Of a DNA stretch of 42,268 nt, positions 15,596 to 23,779 are shown piece after piece. How positions within the stretch are numbered: position 1 is the first letter of the stretch; the number at the start of each line of letters is the position of its first letter. A model generated the notes under the pieces. The model saw only the letters and a program-made list of their open reading frames with translations, did no database searches and was not told the DNA's origin. Source of the DNA: Methanoculleus marisnigri (GTDB lineage: Archaea > Halobacteriota > Methanomicrobia > Methanomicrobiales > Methanoculleaceae); NCBI GenBank assembly GCA_002503885.1, contig DASQ01000117.1, positions 1-42,268 on the forward strand. Direction: 5' to 3'. A program made the position numbers and the translations under genes.

Positions 15596-16066
15596 TTACG
15601 GGACTTTTACGATCTCGTCTTTGACCTTATAGGAGCCTCCGGTAACGAGAGCGACGGTTATCTCAACCCGGTTCTCCCCTTTTGCATTATGAATGATAAG
15701 TTCGCCCGCGTCTCCAACGACCGGCCGCAGGGTATCGGTGATAACCTCCCCGGTCGACTTGGTCACGCGCACGTCGATGCTCGTTACGAAGTCCTGGCCC
15801 TTACCCCCGCGGAACCCGATATACAGGTCGTTCGTAACCCGTGAGGGGTATCCGCCCGTAAGCTGGAACTCAACCTCCTTTCCCGGCGGCACTGTCTGCG
15901 TCGGGCCGGGCGTAAGCGAGACGGAGGTCGTGGGCGCAGGCGTTGCCGTGACCGCCGGGGTCTGGGTCTGGGACGGTCCGGTGGGCTCGCCGGAGCCGGT
16001 GCAGGCGGCGCAGAGCGAAAATGCGACCAGAAGCACAATCAGAGCTGATAGCAACCTGAAGTTCAT
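15596..16066 (-). CDS. Putative secreted lipoprotein
   Basis: The product from the ATG at 16066 has 156 residues. It starts with a short basic n-region and a hydrophobic core (LLSALIVLLVAFSLC), then a lipobox-like AACTGS, so the cysteine is the likely lipidation site. A Thr/Pro-rich linker of about 35 residues follows, typical of archaeal surface proteins and possible O-glycosylation. The C-terminal ~95 residues are a predicted beta-rich domain with GGYPSRVTNDLYIGF and ENRVEITVALVTGGSY. I recognise no family. An in-frame GTG at 16096 would put extra charged residues before the signal and is less likely. Confidence 0.75.
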   Translation of the reverse strand: MNFRLLSALIVLLVAFSLCAACTGSGEPTGPSQTQTPAVTATPAPTTSVSLTPGPTQTVPPGKEVEFQLTGGYPSRVTNDLYIGFRGGKGQDFVTSIDVRVTKSTGEVITDTLRPVVGDAGELIIHNAKGENRVEITVALVTGGSYKVKDEIVKVP

Positions 16067-16132
16067 AAAGCATTCATGCACATCAAGATATTTCACCCTT
16101 TCGTCGCGCTCCAGCTATACCGGGGGATACGA

Positions 16133-16141
16133 CTATATAAA
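16133..16141 (-). promoter_or_regulatory. TATA box of the lipoprotein gene
   Basis: The minus strand reads TTTATATAG, a near-consensus archaeal TATA. It predicts transcription starting near 16111. Confidence 0.5.
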
Positions 16142-16245
16142 TAACCGGTGTTGCTGCAAAGCCGCCTATCCGGCAGCGTGGCCCGGCGGATCTCCCCCGA
16201 TTGCGGGAAGAACCCGGATGCGGCGGCCCTCAGGCCCAGAAAGGT

Positions 16246-16287
16246 ATTATATGCATAGGAAGGAACCTTCTATCCACACACAGGTGT
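16246..16287 (+). promoter_or_regulatory. TATA box and ribosome site of the FMN glutamate-synthase-type gene
   Basis: ATTATATGC at 16246-16254 predicts a start of transcription near 16276. AGGTG at 16282-16286 precedes the ATG at 16292. Confidence 0.5.
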
Positions 16288-16291
16288 AACA

Positions 16292-17881
16292 ATGAATCTA
16301 CGAAGACCTAACGCTAACGAAGCAACGGGAACGACCAACCGTTCCCGGGACGTCGTGCCCATGTCCGGCATCTGCAGCCGGTGCGTCGATGGGTGCAAGG
16401 GATCCTGCGAAATCTGGCTCTCCTCCTTCCGGGGCAGGGAAGTTCTCTATCCCGGCCCGTTCGGCGAGATCACGGCCGGCGCTGACAAAAACTACCCGAT
16501 CGACTACTCGCACCTGAACATCCAGGGCTACGCGCAGGGTGCGAAGGGACTCCCCGAAGGCGTCGAGGCTAACCCCGACACCGCGGTATTCTCGGAAGTA
16601 GACACCAGGACCGAGTATGGATGGGACATCAAGGTCCCGATGCGGGTTCCCATCTTCACCGGAGCGCTCGGGTCGACCGAGATCGCCCGGGCGAACTGGG
16701 AGCACTTCGCCATCGGAGCCGCCATATCGGGTATCACGCTCGTCTGTGGAGAGAACGTCTGCGGGGTCGACCCGAAACTGGAACTCGACCACAACGGCAA
16801 GGTCAGCAAGTCGCCCGAGATGGACCGCCGTATCGGGATCTACCGGCAGTTCCATGATAAGTACGGCGAACTCCTGGTGCAGTTGAATGTGGAGGACACG
16901 CGGCTTGGAACCGCGGAGTATGTCTCCTCGAAGCACAACCTGGAGACCATCGAACTGAAGTGGGGTCAGGGTGCAAAGTGCATCGGCGGCGAGATCAAGG
17001 TCGGCAGCCTCGACCGGGCAAACCAGCTAAAAGATCGCGGCTACATCGTCCTCCCGGACCCGGGATCCTCCGAAGTGCAGGCAGCCTTTAAGGACGGCGC
17101 CATAAAGGAGTTCGAGCGGCACTCACGCCTCGGCTTCGTCAGCCGGGAAGGGTTCCTTGAGGAAGTCGACCGGCTCCGCGACGTCGGGTTCAAGCGGGTC
17201 ACCCTCAAGACCGGCGCCTACTCGGCCGTCGAACTCGCAATGGCAATGCGCTACAGCGCCGAAGCCAAGATCGACCTCCTCACCATCGACGGCGCCCCCG
17301 GCGGCACGGGGATGAGCCCCTGGCCGATGATGAACGAGTGGGGTATCCCGACGTTCTACATCGAGTCTCTCGCCTACCAGTTCGCCGAGCGGCTGAAGGC
17401 ACGGGGCATCCGCGTCCCGGACCTCGCCATCGCCGGCGGGTTCGCAGACGAGGCCAACGTCTTCAAGGCGCTTGCCATGGGCAGCCCCTACGTCAAGGCG
17501 GTCTGCATGGGCCGCGGTCTGATGATCCCCGGCATGGTCGGCAAGAACATCGAGAAGTGGCTCGCAAACGGCGAACTCCCCAAGACCGTCTCGAAGTACG
17601 GCAGCAGCGTCGAGGAGATCTTCGTCTGCTACGAGGAGCTCAAGGAGAAATTCCCCGGCCGGATCGGCGAGATCCCGCTCGGAGCACTCGGGATCTACAC
17701 CTACGCGCAGAAGTTCAGGACCGGGCTCCAGCAGGTCATGGCCGGGTCGCGGAACTTCAGCCTCAAGACGGTCGCCCGGAACGACCTGATGGCGCTGACC
17801 GAGGAGGCGGAAGCGGTCTCCGGCATCCCGTACGTGATGCGGGCCTACCGCGACGCTGCCGAAGCGGTCCTCGATTCGTGA
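16292..17881 (+). CDS. FMN-binding glutamate synthase-family protein
   Basis: The 529-residue protein corresponds to the central FMN/glutamate synthase domain that works as a separate polypeptide in archaea. After an N-terminal cysteine cluster (CSRC-x3-C-x3-C near residues 27-38) comes a TIM-barrel with VPIFTGALGSTE, IGGEIKVG, the flavin-binding LLTIDGAPGGTGMSP, and DLAIAGGFADEANVFKALAMG. The glutaminase and GXGXG domains of bacterial GltB are absent, so its partners must be encoded elsewhere. Amino-group transfer to 2-oxoglutarate is the family role, but the actual reaction of these methanogen paralogs is not settled. A possible T6 terminator lies at 17996-18001. Confidence 0.88.
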   Translation: MNLRRPNANEATGTTNRSRDVVPMSGICSRCVDGCKGSCEIWLSSFRGREVLYPGPFGEITAGADKNYPIDYSHLNIQGYAQGAKGLPEGVEANPDTAVFSEVDTRTEYGWDIKVPMRVPIFTGALGSTEIARANWEHFAIGAAISGITLVCGENVCGVDPKLELDHNGKVSKSPEMDRRIGIYRQFHDKYGELLVQLNVEDTRLGTAEYVSSKHNLETIELKWGQGAKCIGGEIKVGSLDRANQLKDRGYIVLPDPGSSEVQAAFKDGAIKEFERHSRLGFVSREGFLEEVDRLRDVGFKRVTLKTGAYSAVELAMAMRYSAEAKIDLLTIDGAPGGTGMSPWPMMNEWGIPTFYIESLAYQFAERLKARGIRVPDLAIAGGFADEANVFKALAMGSPYVKAVCMGRGLMIPGMVGKNIEKWLANGELPKTVSKYGSSVEEIFVCYEELKEKFPGRIGEIPLGALGIYTYAQKFRTGLQQVMAGSRNFSLKTVARNDLMALTEEAEAVSGIPYVMRAYRDAAEAVLDS

Positions 17882-17995
17882 ACACAGAGGGGTACGGGCA
17901 GGTGAATGTCCTCCCTCGGTGGCCGCACACCGCGTCCAGAGCGTTGGGCCGGGAGGTAAAGCAACCGGGGGAGATACAGATACCCCAAATAACTA

Positions 17996-18001
17996 TTTTT
18001 T
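17996..18001 (+). terminator. T6 tract between the FMN protein and epimerase genes
   Basis: Six T residues lie about 115 bases after the preceding stop and 66 bases before the epimerase start. They could end the upstream transcript. Confidence 0.3.
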
Positions 18002-18066
18002 AACAATATTTCGTATCCGCGATAATATTTAATGCAAAGAGTGCCATCAGGTCTGCCTGATACATC

Positions 18067-19196
18067 ATGCACACGGATAGTCCGACCATTCTCATCACCG
18101 GGGAGCGGGATTCATCGGGTCGCACCTCGCAACGGAGTTGCTGCAGCATGGCTACGGGGTCCGTATCCTCGATAACCTGACGCCACGCGTGCATGGGCCG
18201 GAGAGGCAGCGGCCCGACCATCTCGACCGGCGGGCGGAGGTCTTCGTCGGGGATATACGGGACCCACATCGGCTACGGGAGGCCCTGGAAGGAGTCGACG
18301 CCGTCATTCACCTGGCAGCGGTCGTCGGGGAGCGGTCGAGCATGTACCGGATCGAGAAGTACATGAGCGTCAACACCACGGGGACCGCCGTCCTCCTCGA
18401 GGCCCTGCTCGACCGTCCGGTCGAGCGGCTCATCGTTGCCTCGAGCAGCGCCGTCTACGGGGAAGGCTTATACTGCTCGTACAACGGCACCATTTACCCG
18501 AAGATCCAGCGCTCGCCCGACCAGGTGGCACGGGGGGACTGGGAGCCCCGGAGCCCGGACGGGGAGGTGATCTATCCCCTCCCGACCCCGGAGACAAAGG
18601 AGGCGTCGCCGCTCTCGGTCTACGCCCTCTCCAAGTACGACCAGGAGGAGATGTGCAGGCTGATCGGGGGGACATACGGCATCCCGACGACCATTCTCCG
18701 GCTTTTTTCCGTCTACGGTCCGCACCAGGCATACGCCAGCCCCTACTCCGGCATGCTGACCGAGTATGCATCCCGCCTGCTCCAGGATCTCCCGGTGCAT
18801 CTCTTTGAGGACGGCTACCAGCAGCGTGACTTCGTGAGTGTCTACGACGCGGTGCGCGCCTTCCGCCTGGCTCTTGAGTCGCCCTCCGCGGCCGGCGGAA
18901 CGTTCAACATAGGGAGCGGCCGCCCCTATACGTTCCGGACCGTCGCCACTCTTCTTGCGACGATAACCCGGCGCCAGCACCTCTCCCCGGGGGTCACGGG
19001 GACCGGCCGTATCGGCGATATCCGCCACTGTATCGCGGATATCAGCCGTGCACGGGAAGTCCTCGGCTACGCCCCGGAGGTCACCCTCGACGCGGGCCTG
19101 CTCGACCTGGCCGCCTGGGTCGAGGCGGAGATCGCAGAGCGGCGGAAGGTTCCCGCACCCCTTGAGGTGCCAACGCCGTCGCGCCTCCCGGTCTGA
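18067..19196 (+). CDS. NAD-dependent epimerase/dehydratase, with apparent frameshift near its start
   Basis: This is an extended short-chain dehydrogenase acting on a nucleotide sugar. Seen in the main frame: VIHLAAVVGE, SSSAVYGEG, and the catalytic YALSK, giving the S-YxxxK pattern, then RDFVSVYDAV. The longest frame opens only at 18138 and lacks the Rossmann glycine loop. That loop is present just upstream in another frame: from the ATG at 18067 one reads MHTDSPTILITG, then the frame breaks at the G run 18100-18103. One extra G would join it into ITGGAGFIGSHLATELLQHG, a perfect motif. So the gene is either broken or one base is missing from the assembly. Substrate specificity is not evident. 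Confidence 0.85.
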
Positions 19197-19251
19197 AGGG
19201 CTTCCGGGGCCCAACCTTTATTTTTCCCACCTGACGTATCTTATCTGTATC

Positions 19252-19998
19252 ATGCGCCTCAGCCTCCGGACCTGGGAAGTACGGCTCGGGATCGTCCTGA
19301 TCGCCTTCGCAGCCGCCGTCTACACCGCGAAGTACCTCCTGCTCGGCGATCCGGTGAATACCTACCAGTACATCTTCAACGCTCTCGGGTTTCTGCCGAT
19401 AAACGTCCTCCTGGTCACGCTGATCTTAAACCAGCTCCTGAGTATCCGGGCAAAGCGCGAGAGGCTGGAGAAGCTGAACATGGTCATCGGGACCTTCTTC
19501 TCGGAGGTCGGCACCGGGCTCCTCACCTTCCTCTCGGACCACGACCCGCGCCTCCCGGAGGTCCAACAGGACCTCGTCGTGACGGACGCCTGGACACCGG
19601 AGATCTTCTCCGCGGTGCGTGATCGCCTCCGGCATCACCCCTGCAGTGTCGCCGTCGATGCCGCGGACCTGCAGGAACTCTGCCGGTACCTCAAAGAGCG
19701 GCGGGGCTTCCACCTCCGCCTGCTCGAGAACCCCGTCCTCCTGGAGCACGAATCGTTCACCGACCTCCTTCGGGCGGTATTCCACCTCACCGAGGAACTC
19801 GAACGGCGGGAGGACTTCTCCGGGCTCCCGGAGAGCGACATCGCCCACCTCAGCGGAGACATCGCAAGGGTGTACAGCCTGCTCGTCGGGCAGTGGCTCG
19901 GCTACATGGAGTATCTCCAGAAGAACTACCCCTACCTCTTCTCGCTTGCGATGCGGAGCAACCCCTTCGACGAGACGGCGTCGCCGGTTGTCGGGTGA
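19252..19998 (+). CDS. Two-span membrane protein of unknown function
   Basis: The 248-residue product starts with two predicted membrane helices (about residues 10-30, VRLGIVLIAFAAAVYTAKYLL, and 41-64, around FLPINVLLVTLIL) joined by a short loop. A charged coiled-coil-like segment and a helical cytoplasmic domain follow. I recognise no family, but similar proteins are common in methanogens. The ATG at 19252 follows a TATA-like CTTTATTTT (about 19215-19223), leaving a leader of about ten bases. The longer frame starting within the epimerase gene is not needed. It lies 55 bases past the epimerase stop. Confidence 0.7.
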   Translation: MRLSLRTWEVRLGIVLIAFAAAVYTAKYLLLGDPVNTYQYIFNALGFLPINVLLVTLILNQLLSIRAKRERLEKLNMVIGTFFSEVGTGLLTFLSDHDPRLPEVQQDLVVTDAWTPEIFSAVRDRLRHHPCSVAVDAADLQELCRYLKERRGFHLRLLENPVLLEHESFTDLLRAVFHLTEELERREDFSGLPESDIAHLSGDIARVYSLLVGQWLGYMEYLQKNYPYLFSLAMRSNPFDETASPVVG

Positions 19999-20013
19999 AG
20001 AGGCCGGACACAA

Positions 20014-20023
20014 CCTATATACC
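20014..20023 (+). promoter_or_regulatory. TATA box of the korAB operon
   Basis: CCTATATACC lies so that transcription would begin around 20044, ten bases before the ATG at 20054. Confidence 0.5.
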
Positions 20024-20053
20024 GCCAGCCAATCTACGCCATGCCCGATCACC

Positions 20054-21712
20054 ATGGCCGAATACTCCGTACTGATCGGCGGGAAGGCCGGGGAGGGCAT
20101 CAACACGGCAGGCCTCTCCATCGCCGGCCTCTTCTCCCGCCTCGGCTACCGCACCTACATGTACTTCGATTATCCCTCGCTCATCCGGGGCGGGCACAAC
20201 TTCGCCATCATCCGGGCTTCGGAGAGGACCATCGGGGCGCACCGCACTCCGGTCGACGTCCTCCTCGCCTTCGACCAGAACAGCATCGATAACCACCGCC
20301 AGAGGGTCCACGACGGCACGACCGTCATCTACGACGCCTCGCAGGTGGTGCGGGCCGAAGGCTACGGCCTCCCGCTCGACCGGATCGTCGAAGAAGAGAA
20401 GGCGCCCCCGATCACGGGAAACTCCGCGATGCTCGGGGCGCTCGCCCGGGTGGCGGGCATCGGCCGGGAGGTCCTCGATGACGTCATTCGCGGAAGCGTC
20501 CCCGCAAAGCACCTGGAGGCAAACCTCCGGGTCGCCGGACGGGGTTACGACGCCGCAGGAGACGTCTTCACCGTCGAGCCGCTCAGCGCCCCGGCGCTCC
20601 CGGTCCTGACGGGGAACGAGGTCACGGGGCTCGGGCTCGTCCACGGCGGGCTTGAGTCCTACGTAGCCTACCCGATGACCCCGTCGTCGAGCCTTCTTCA
20701 CTTCCTTGCCGGGCACGCAGAAGACCTCGCCATCAAGGTCATTCACCCGGAAAACGAGATCGGCGTCATCCTGATGGCGCTCGGGCTCGCCTATGCCGGC
20801 GAGAAGACGGCGGTCGGCACCTCGGGCGGCGGGTTCTGCCTGATGACCGAAGGGCTCTCCCTTGCGGGGATGTCCGAGATTCCCGTGACGATCGTGATGG
20901 GGCAGCGGCCCGGGCCGAGCACCGGCATGCCGACCTACACCGCCCAGGGGGACCTCCACTTCGTCCTGAACGCAGGTCAGGGGGAGTTCCCCCGGCTCGT
21001 CGTCGCCCCGGGCGACCTCGCGGAGGCCTACGCCTGGTCGGCAACCGCCCTGATGCTCTCCTGGAGGTACCAGGTCCCCGCGATCATCCTCACCGACAAG
21101 ACGCTCGCGGAAGGAGCCTACTCCTTCGATGTCGGGGCCGTCATAGAGCCCCCTGACCGGGAGCCGGTACTCTGGGACGGTGCAGGGGAGTACCGGCGGT
21201 ATGCCCGGACGGAGGACGGGGTATCGCCGCTCGCCTTCCCGGGAAGGGAAGGCGCCGTCGTCAAGGCAACCAGTTACGCCCACGACGAGATAGGGTTCAC
21301 GACGGAGACGGTAGAGGACGTCACGGCGCTGCAGGAGAAGATGTTCCGGAAAGGCGAGAGCCTGAAGGCAGAACTCAGCACTTACCCGGCGGTGAGGGTC
21401 TACGGCCCCCGGGACGCCGGGAAGACGATCGTCTGCTGGGGGTCGGAGAAGTCGGCGTGCATCGAGGCCGCCGAGAAGTTCGGGGCGCGGGTCGTCCAGC
21501 CGCTCGTTCTTGCGCCGTTCCCCGTCCGACAATGGAAGGAGGCGATGATCGGGGCGGGGAAGGTCGCCTGCGTCGAGAACAACGCCACCGGGCAGCTCGC
21601 CCGCCTCCTCCGGCAGCAGGGCTTCGACCCCGGCCGGCCGGTGCTGAAGCACGACGGGCGGCCGTTTGCGGTCGACGAACTGGAGGCGAGGCTTCTGGAG
21701 GTCTTCGCATGA
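20054..21712 (+). CDS. korA: 2-oxoacid:ferredoxin oxidoreductase, gamma-alpha fused subunit
   Basis: The 552-residue chain joins the gamma domain (residues ~1-180, GGKAGEGINTAGL at the start) to the alpha pyrimidine-binding domain (EVTGLGLVHGGLESYVAYPMTP, then HPENEIGVILMALG). This arrangement is typical of two-subunit 2-oxoglutarate-type oxidoreductases. It oxidatively decarboxylates, or in reverse carboxylates, a 2-oxoacid with CoA and ferredoxin in the partial reductive TCA route. The ATG at 20054 is chosen from its TATA position. The frame opens much further upstream only as a shadow of the preceding gene. The stop overlaps the next start as ATGA, so the subunits are coupled. The substrate (2-oxoglutarate or another acid) is inferred. 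Confidence 0.92.
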   Translation: MAEYSVLIGGKAGEGINTAGLSIAGLFSRLGYRTYMYFDYPSLIRGGHNFAIIRASERTIGAHRTPVDVLLAFDQNSIDNHRQRVHDGTTVIYDASQVVRAEGYGLPLDRIVEEEKAPPITGNSAMLGALARVAGIGREVLDDVIRGSVPAKHLEANLRVAGRGYDAAGDVFTVEPLSAPALPVLTGNEVTGLGLVHGGLESYVAYPMTPSSSLLHFLAGHAEDLAIKVIHPENEIGVILMALGLAYAGEKTAVGTSGGGFCLMTEGLSLAGMSEIPVTIVMGQRPGPSTGMPTYTAQGDLHFVLNAGQGEFPRLVVAPGDLAEAYAWSATALMLSWRYQVPAIILTDKTLAEGAYSFDVGAVIEPPDREPVLWDGAGEYRRYARTEDGVSPLAFPGREGAVVKATSYAHDEIGFTTETVEDVTALQEKMFRKGESLKAELSTYPAVRVYGPRDAGKTIVCWGSEKSACIEAAEKFGARVVQPLVLAPFPVRQWKEAMIGAGKVACVENNATGQLARLLRQQGFDPGRPVLKHDGRPFAVDELEARLLEVFA

Positions 21713-22593
21713 GCCCACAGCAGCCTGCCGGGCAACCGGCCGGGGGGCTCATCAGCCCGGCGCAGAACACCTGGTGCCCCGGGTGCGGCAACTTCTCGAT
21801 AGAGCACATGATGAAGTCGGCCATCGCCGAACTCTCGGAGGAGGAGGGGATACCGCTCGAGAACTTCGTCCTCCTCGGCGGCATCGGGTGCCACGGGAAG
21901 CTGGTCGACTGCTTAAACGTCAACAGTTTCTACGGCATCCACGGGCGGTCGGTCCCGGCGGCCACCGGGATACGCCTTGCAAATCCGGATCTGAAGGTGA
22001 TCTGCCACGTCGGGGACGGAGACATCTTCGCCGAGGGGCTCGACCACCTCATCTTCGCGGCCAAACGGAACAGCGATATCACCGTGATCGTCCACGACAA
22101 CCGGGTCTACGGGCTGACGACGGGGCAGTACACCCCGACGTCGCCCTTCGGTTTCAAGGGCCGCTCCACCCCCGGCGGGATAACGGAGCACCCTTTAAAC
22201 CCGCTCGAAGTCATGCTCGCCGCCGGGGCCACCCACATCGCCCGGGGCTACACGAAGAAGATCCGGCACGTAAAAGACCTCTTCAAGGAGGCGATCATGC
22301 ACCGCGGGTTCTCGTTCGTCGACGTCCTCCAGATCTGCGCGACCTACTTCAACCTGACCGACTACTACAACGCTCACGCCTACGAGATGCAGGAGGGCGA
22401 GGTCGATACCGGCCGATTCGAGAGCGCTCTTGGAAAGATCCGGGAGTGGGACTACGACCGGGATGCGCCGATCCCGCTCGGGACGTTCTACTCGATCGAA
22501 AAACCGGTCTACGAGGAGAAGTTCCAGGCGCTCACGGCCGGGAAGCCCGACCGGAGAGTGCTCGCCCGGAAGGTGCTCGAGGAGCGGCGGTGA
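21709..22593 (+). CDS. korB: 2-oxoacid:ferredoxin oxidoreductase, beta subunit (TPP-binding)
   Basis: The 294-residue subunit binds thiamine diphosphate and an iron-sulfur cluster. It has the N-terminal WCPGCGNF motif and a GGIGCHGK loop. The thiamine/magnesium motif starts at GDGD (near residue 100) and continues to DNRVYGLTTGQ. One further cysteine in the C-terminal half (LQICATYF) fits the cluster ligand set. It starts inside the stop codon of korA and completes the enzyme. No separate ferredoxin-like delta subunit is present here, as usual for this two-subunit class. Confidence 0.93.
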   Translation: MSPQQPAGQPAGGLISPAQNTWCPGCGNFSIEHMMKSAIAELSEEEGIPLENFVLLGGIGCHGKLVDCLNVNSFYGIHGRSVPAATGIRLANPDLKVICHVGDGDIFAEGLDHLIFAAKRNSDITVIVHDNRVYGLTTGQYTPTSPFGFKGRSTPGGITEHPLNPLEVMLAAGATHIARGYTKKIRHVKDLFKEAIMHRGFSFVDVLQICATYFNLTDYYNAHAYEMQEGEVDTGRFESALGKIREWDYDRDAPIPLGTFYSIEKPVYEEKFQALTAGKPDRRVLARKVLEERR

Positions 22594-22712
22594 GCCCCGG
22601 CCGAGACCTTCATAACCCACCCGCACCACAGGGGCCGGGATGCCCGGCCGGATTCCTGCAGGCGTTCAACCCCAGCGGGCTCCGATCGGCGCCGCCCAAA
22701 ACCCGGCAGGAG

Positions 22713-23509
22713 ATGAAACGGCTGGAAGGAAAGAACGTCCTCGTCACCGGCGGCTCAACCGGCATCGGTCGGGCGACGGCGATCAGGTTCGCAGGCGATG
22801 GGGCAAACGTCGCCATCAACTATCACACGAGCGAGAGGGAAGCGGAGATAACCCTTGAGGAGACCCGGAAGACCTGCAGCCTCATCCGTGAGAAGGGCTG
22901 CGGGGGGACGTCGCCCGGGAAGAGGACGTCAAACGCATATTCCGGGAGGTCCTCAAGGCGTGGGGGCGGCTCGATATCCTGGTCAACAACGCAGGCATCC
23001 AGACCGAGAGCCCGACCCACGAGATGACTGCGGACGCTTACGACCGGGTCCTGGCGGTGAACCTCCGGGGCGCGTTCCTCTGTGCCCGGGAAGCGGTGGG
23101 GCACTTCCTCGACCGCGGGGGCGGCGGGGTCATCCTCAACAACACCTCCGTCCACGAAACCGTCCCGAAACCGCAGTATGCTCCCTACGCCGCGAGCAAG
23201 GCGGGACTCGGGGCCCTCGGGAGGACGCTCGCGCTGGAGTATGCCGGAGAAGGCATCCGGGTCAACACGGTCGCCCCCGGCGCGATTAGAACCCCGCTAA
23301 ACCGGGAGTGGGCGGACGACCCCGAGAAGAAGGCGCTTGTCGAGGGGCACATCCCTATGGGCCGCGCCGGAGAGCCCGAGGAGATTGCCGCGGTCTTCGC
23401 CTTCCTCGCGTCCGACGAAGCCGCTTACATCACCGGGCAGACGCTCTACGTGGACGGCGGGCTGACCCTCTGTGCCGACTTCAGGACGCCGTGGTCGTCG
23501 GGGAGTTGA
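22713..23509 (+). CDS. SDR-family oxidoreductase (glucose dehydrogenase/FabG-like), with apparent frameshift
   Basis: This is a short-chain dehydrogenase in two frames. From the ATG at 22713 come MKRLEGKNVLVTGGSTGIGR (the cofactor TGxxxGIG loop) and the start of helix two. From about 22908 another frame continues with a DVAREEDVKRIF-like segment, LVNNAGIQ, and AVNLRGAF. The rest contains the catalytic tyrosine-lysine YAASKAG and the closing ITGQTLYVDGG. The break lies at a run of six G (22902-22907), and seven would restore one frame of about 265 residues, the normal length. Substrate is unknown. The run of G makes an assembly error as likely as a true mutation. It follows korB by about 120 bases. 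Confidence 0.85.
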
Positions 23510-23779
23510 GGGAGCCAGGGCAGCTCCCCGGGGGAGTTACCACAGAGAGTCTACCCCAAAATTGCCTGAACCGCTCCGGGGTCCCCGCCGGAAGACCCCG
23601 GAGGGTCGCGGGATTTATTCAAACAGATTAATATAATTCTATTTTTATACAATAAGACCCGAAAACGGCGTCCGCCGCAGGATCCGACGCGGGAGTTCCG
23701 GCAGGGATCCCCCTGCCGCCGGGCGGCCCTTCGAGGTGAACGGTTCCGTGAGCGTCAGAAGAGGGTACACCGGTGGAGC
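23510..23779. other. Intergenic region with A+T-rich promoter
   Basis: No gene is seen. An A+T-rich stretch at 23611-23652 includes CTATTTTTATAC, a possible TATA for the MFS gene, though it is about 130 bases from the start codon. Confidence 0.35.

Noticed and set aside
19048..19998. Upstream extension of the two-span membrane protein into the epimerase gene
   Set aside because: The added residues are Arg/Ser-rich shadow sequence, and a TATA and ATG fit at 19252.
20015..21718. 567-codon minus-strand open frame opposite korA
   Set aside because: No domain or start signal. It is a typical antisense frame in high-GC DNA, and korA on the other strand is unmistakable.
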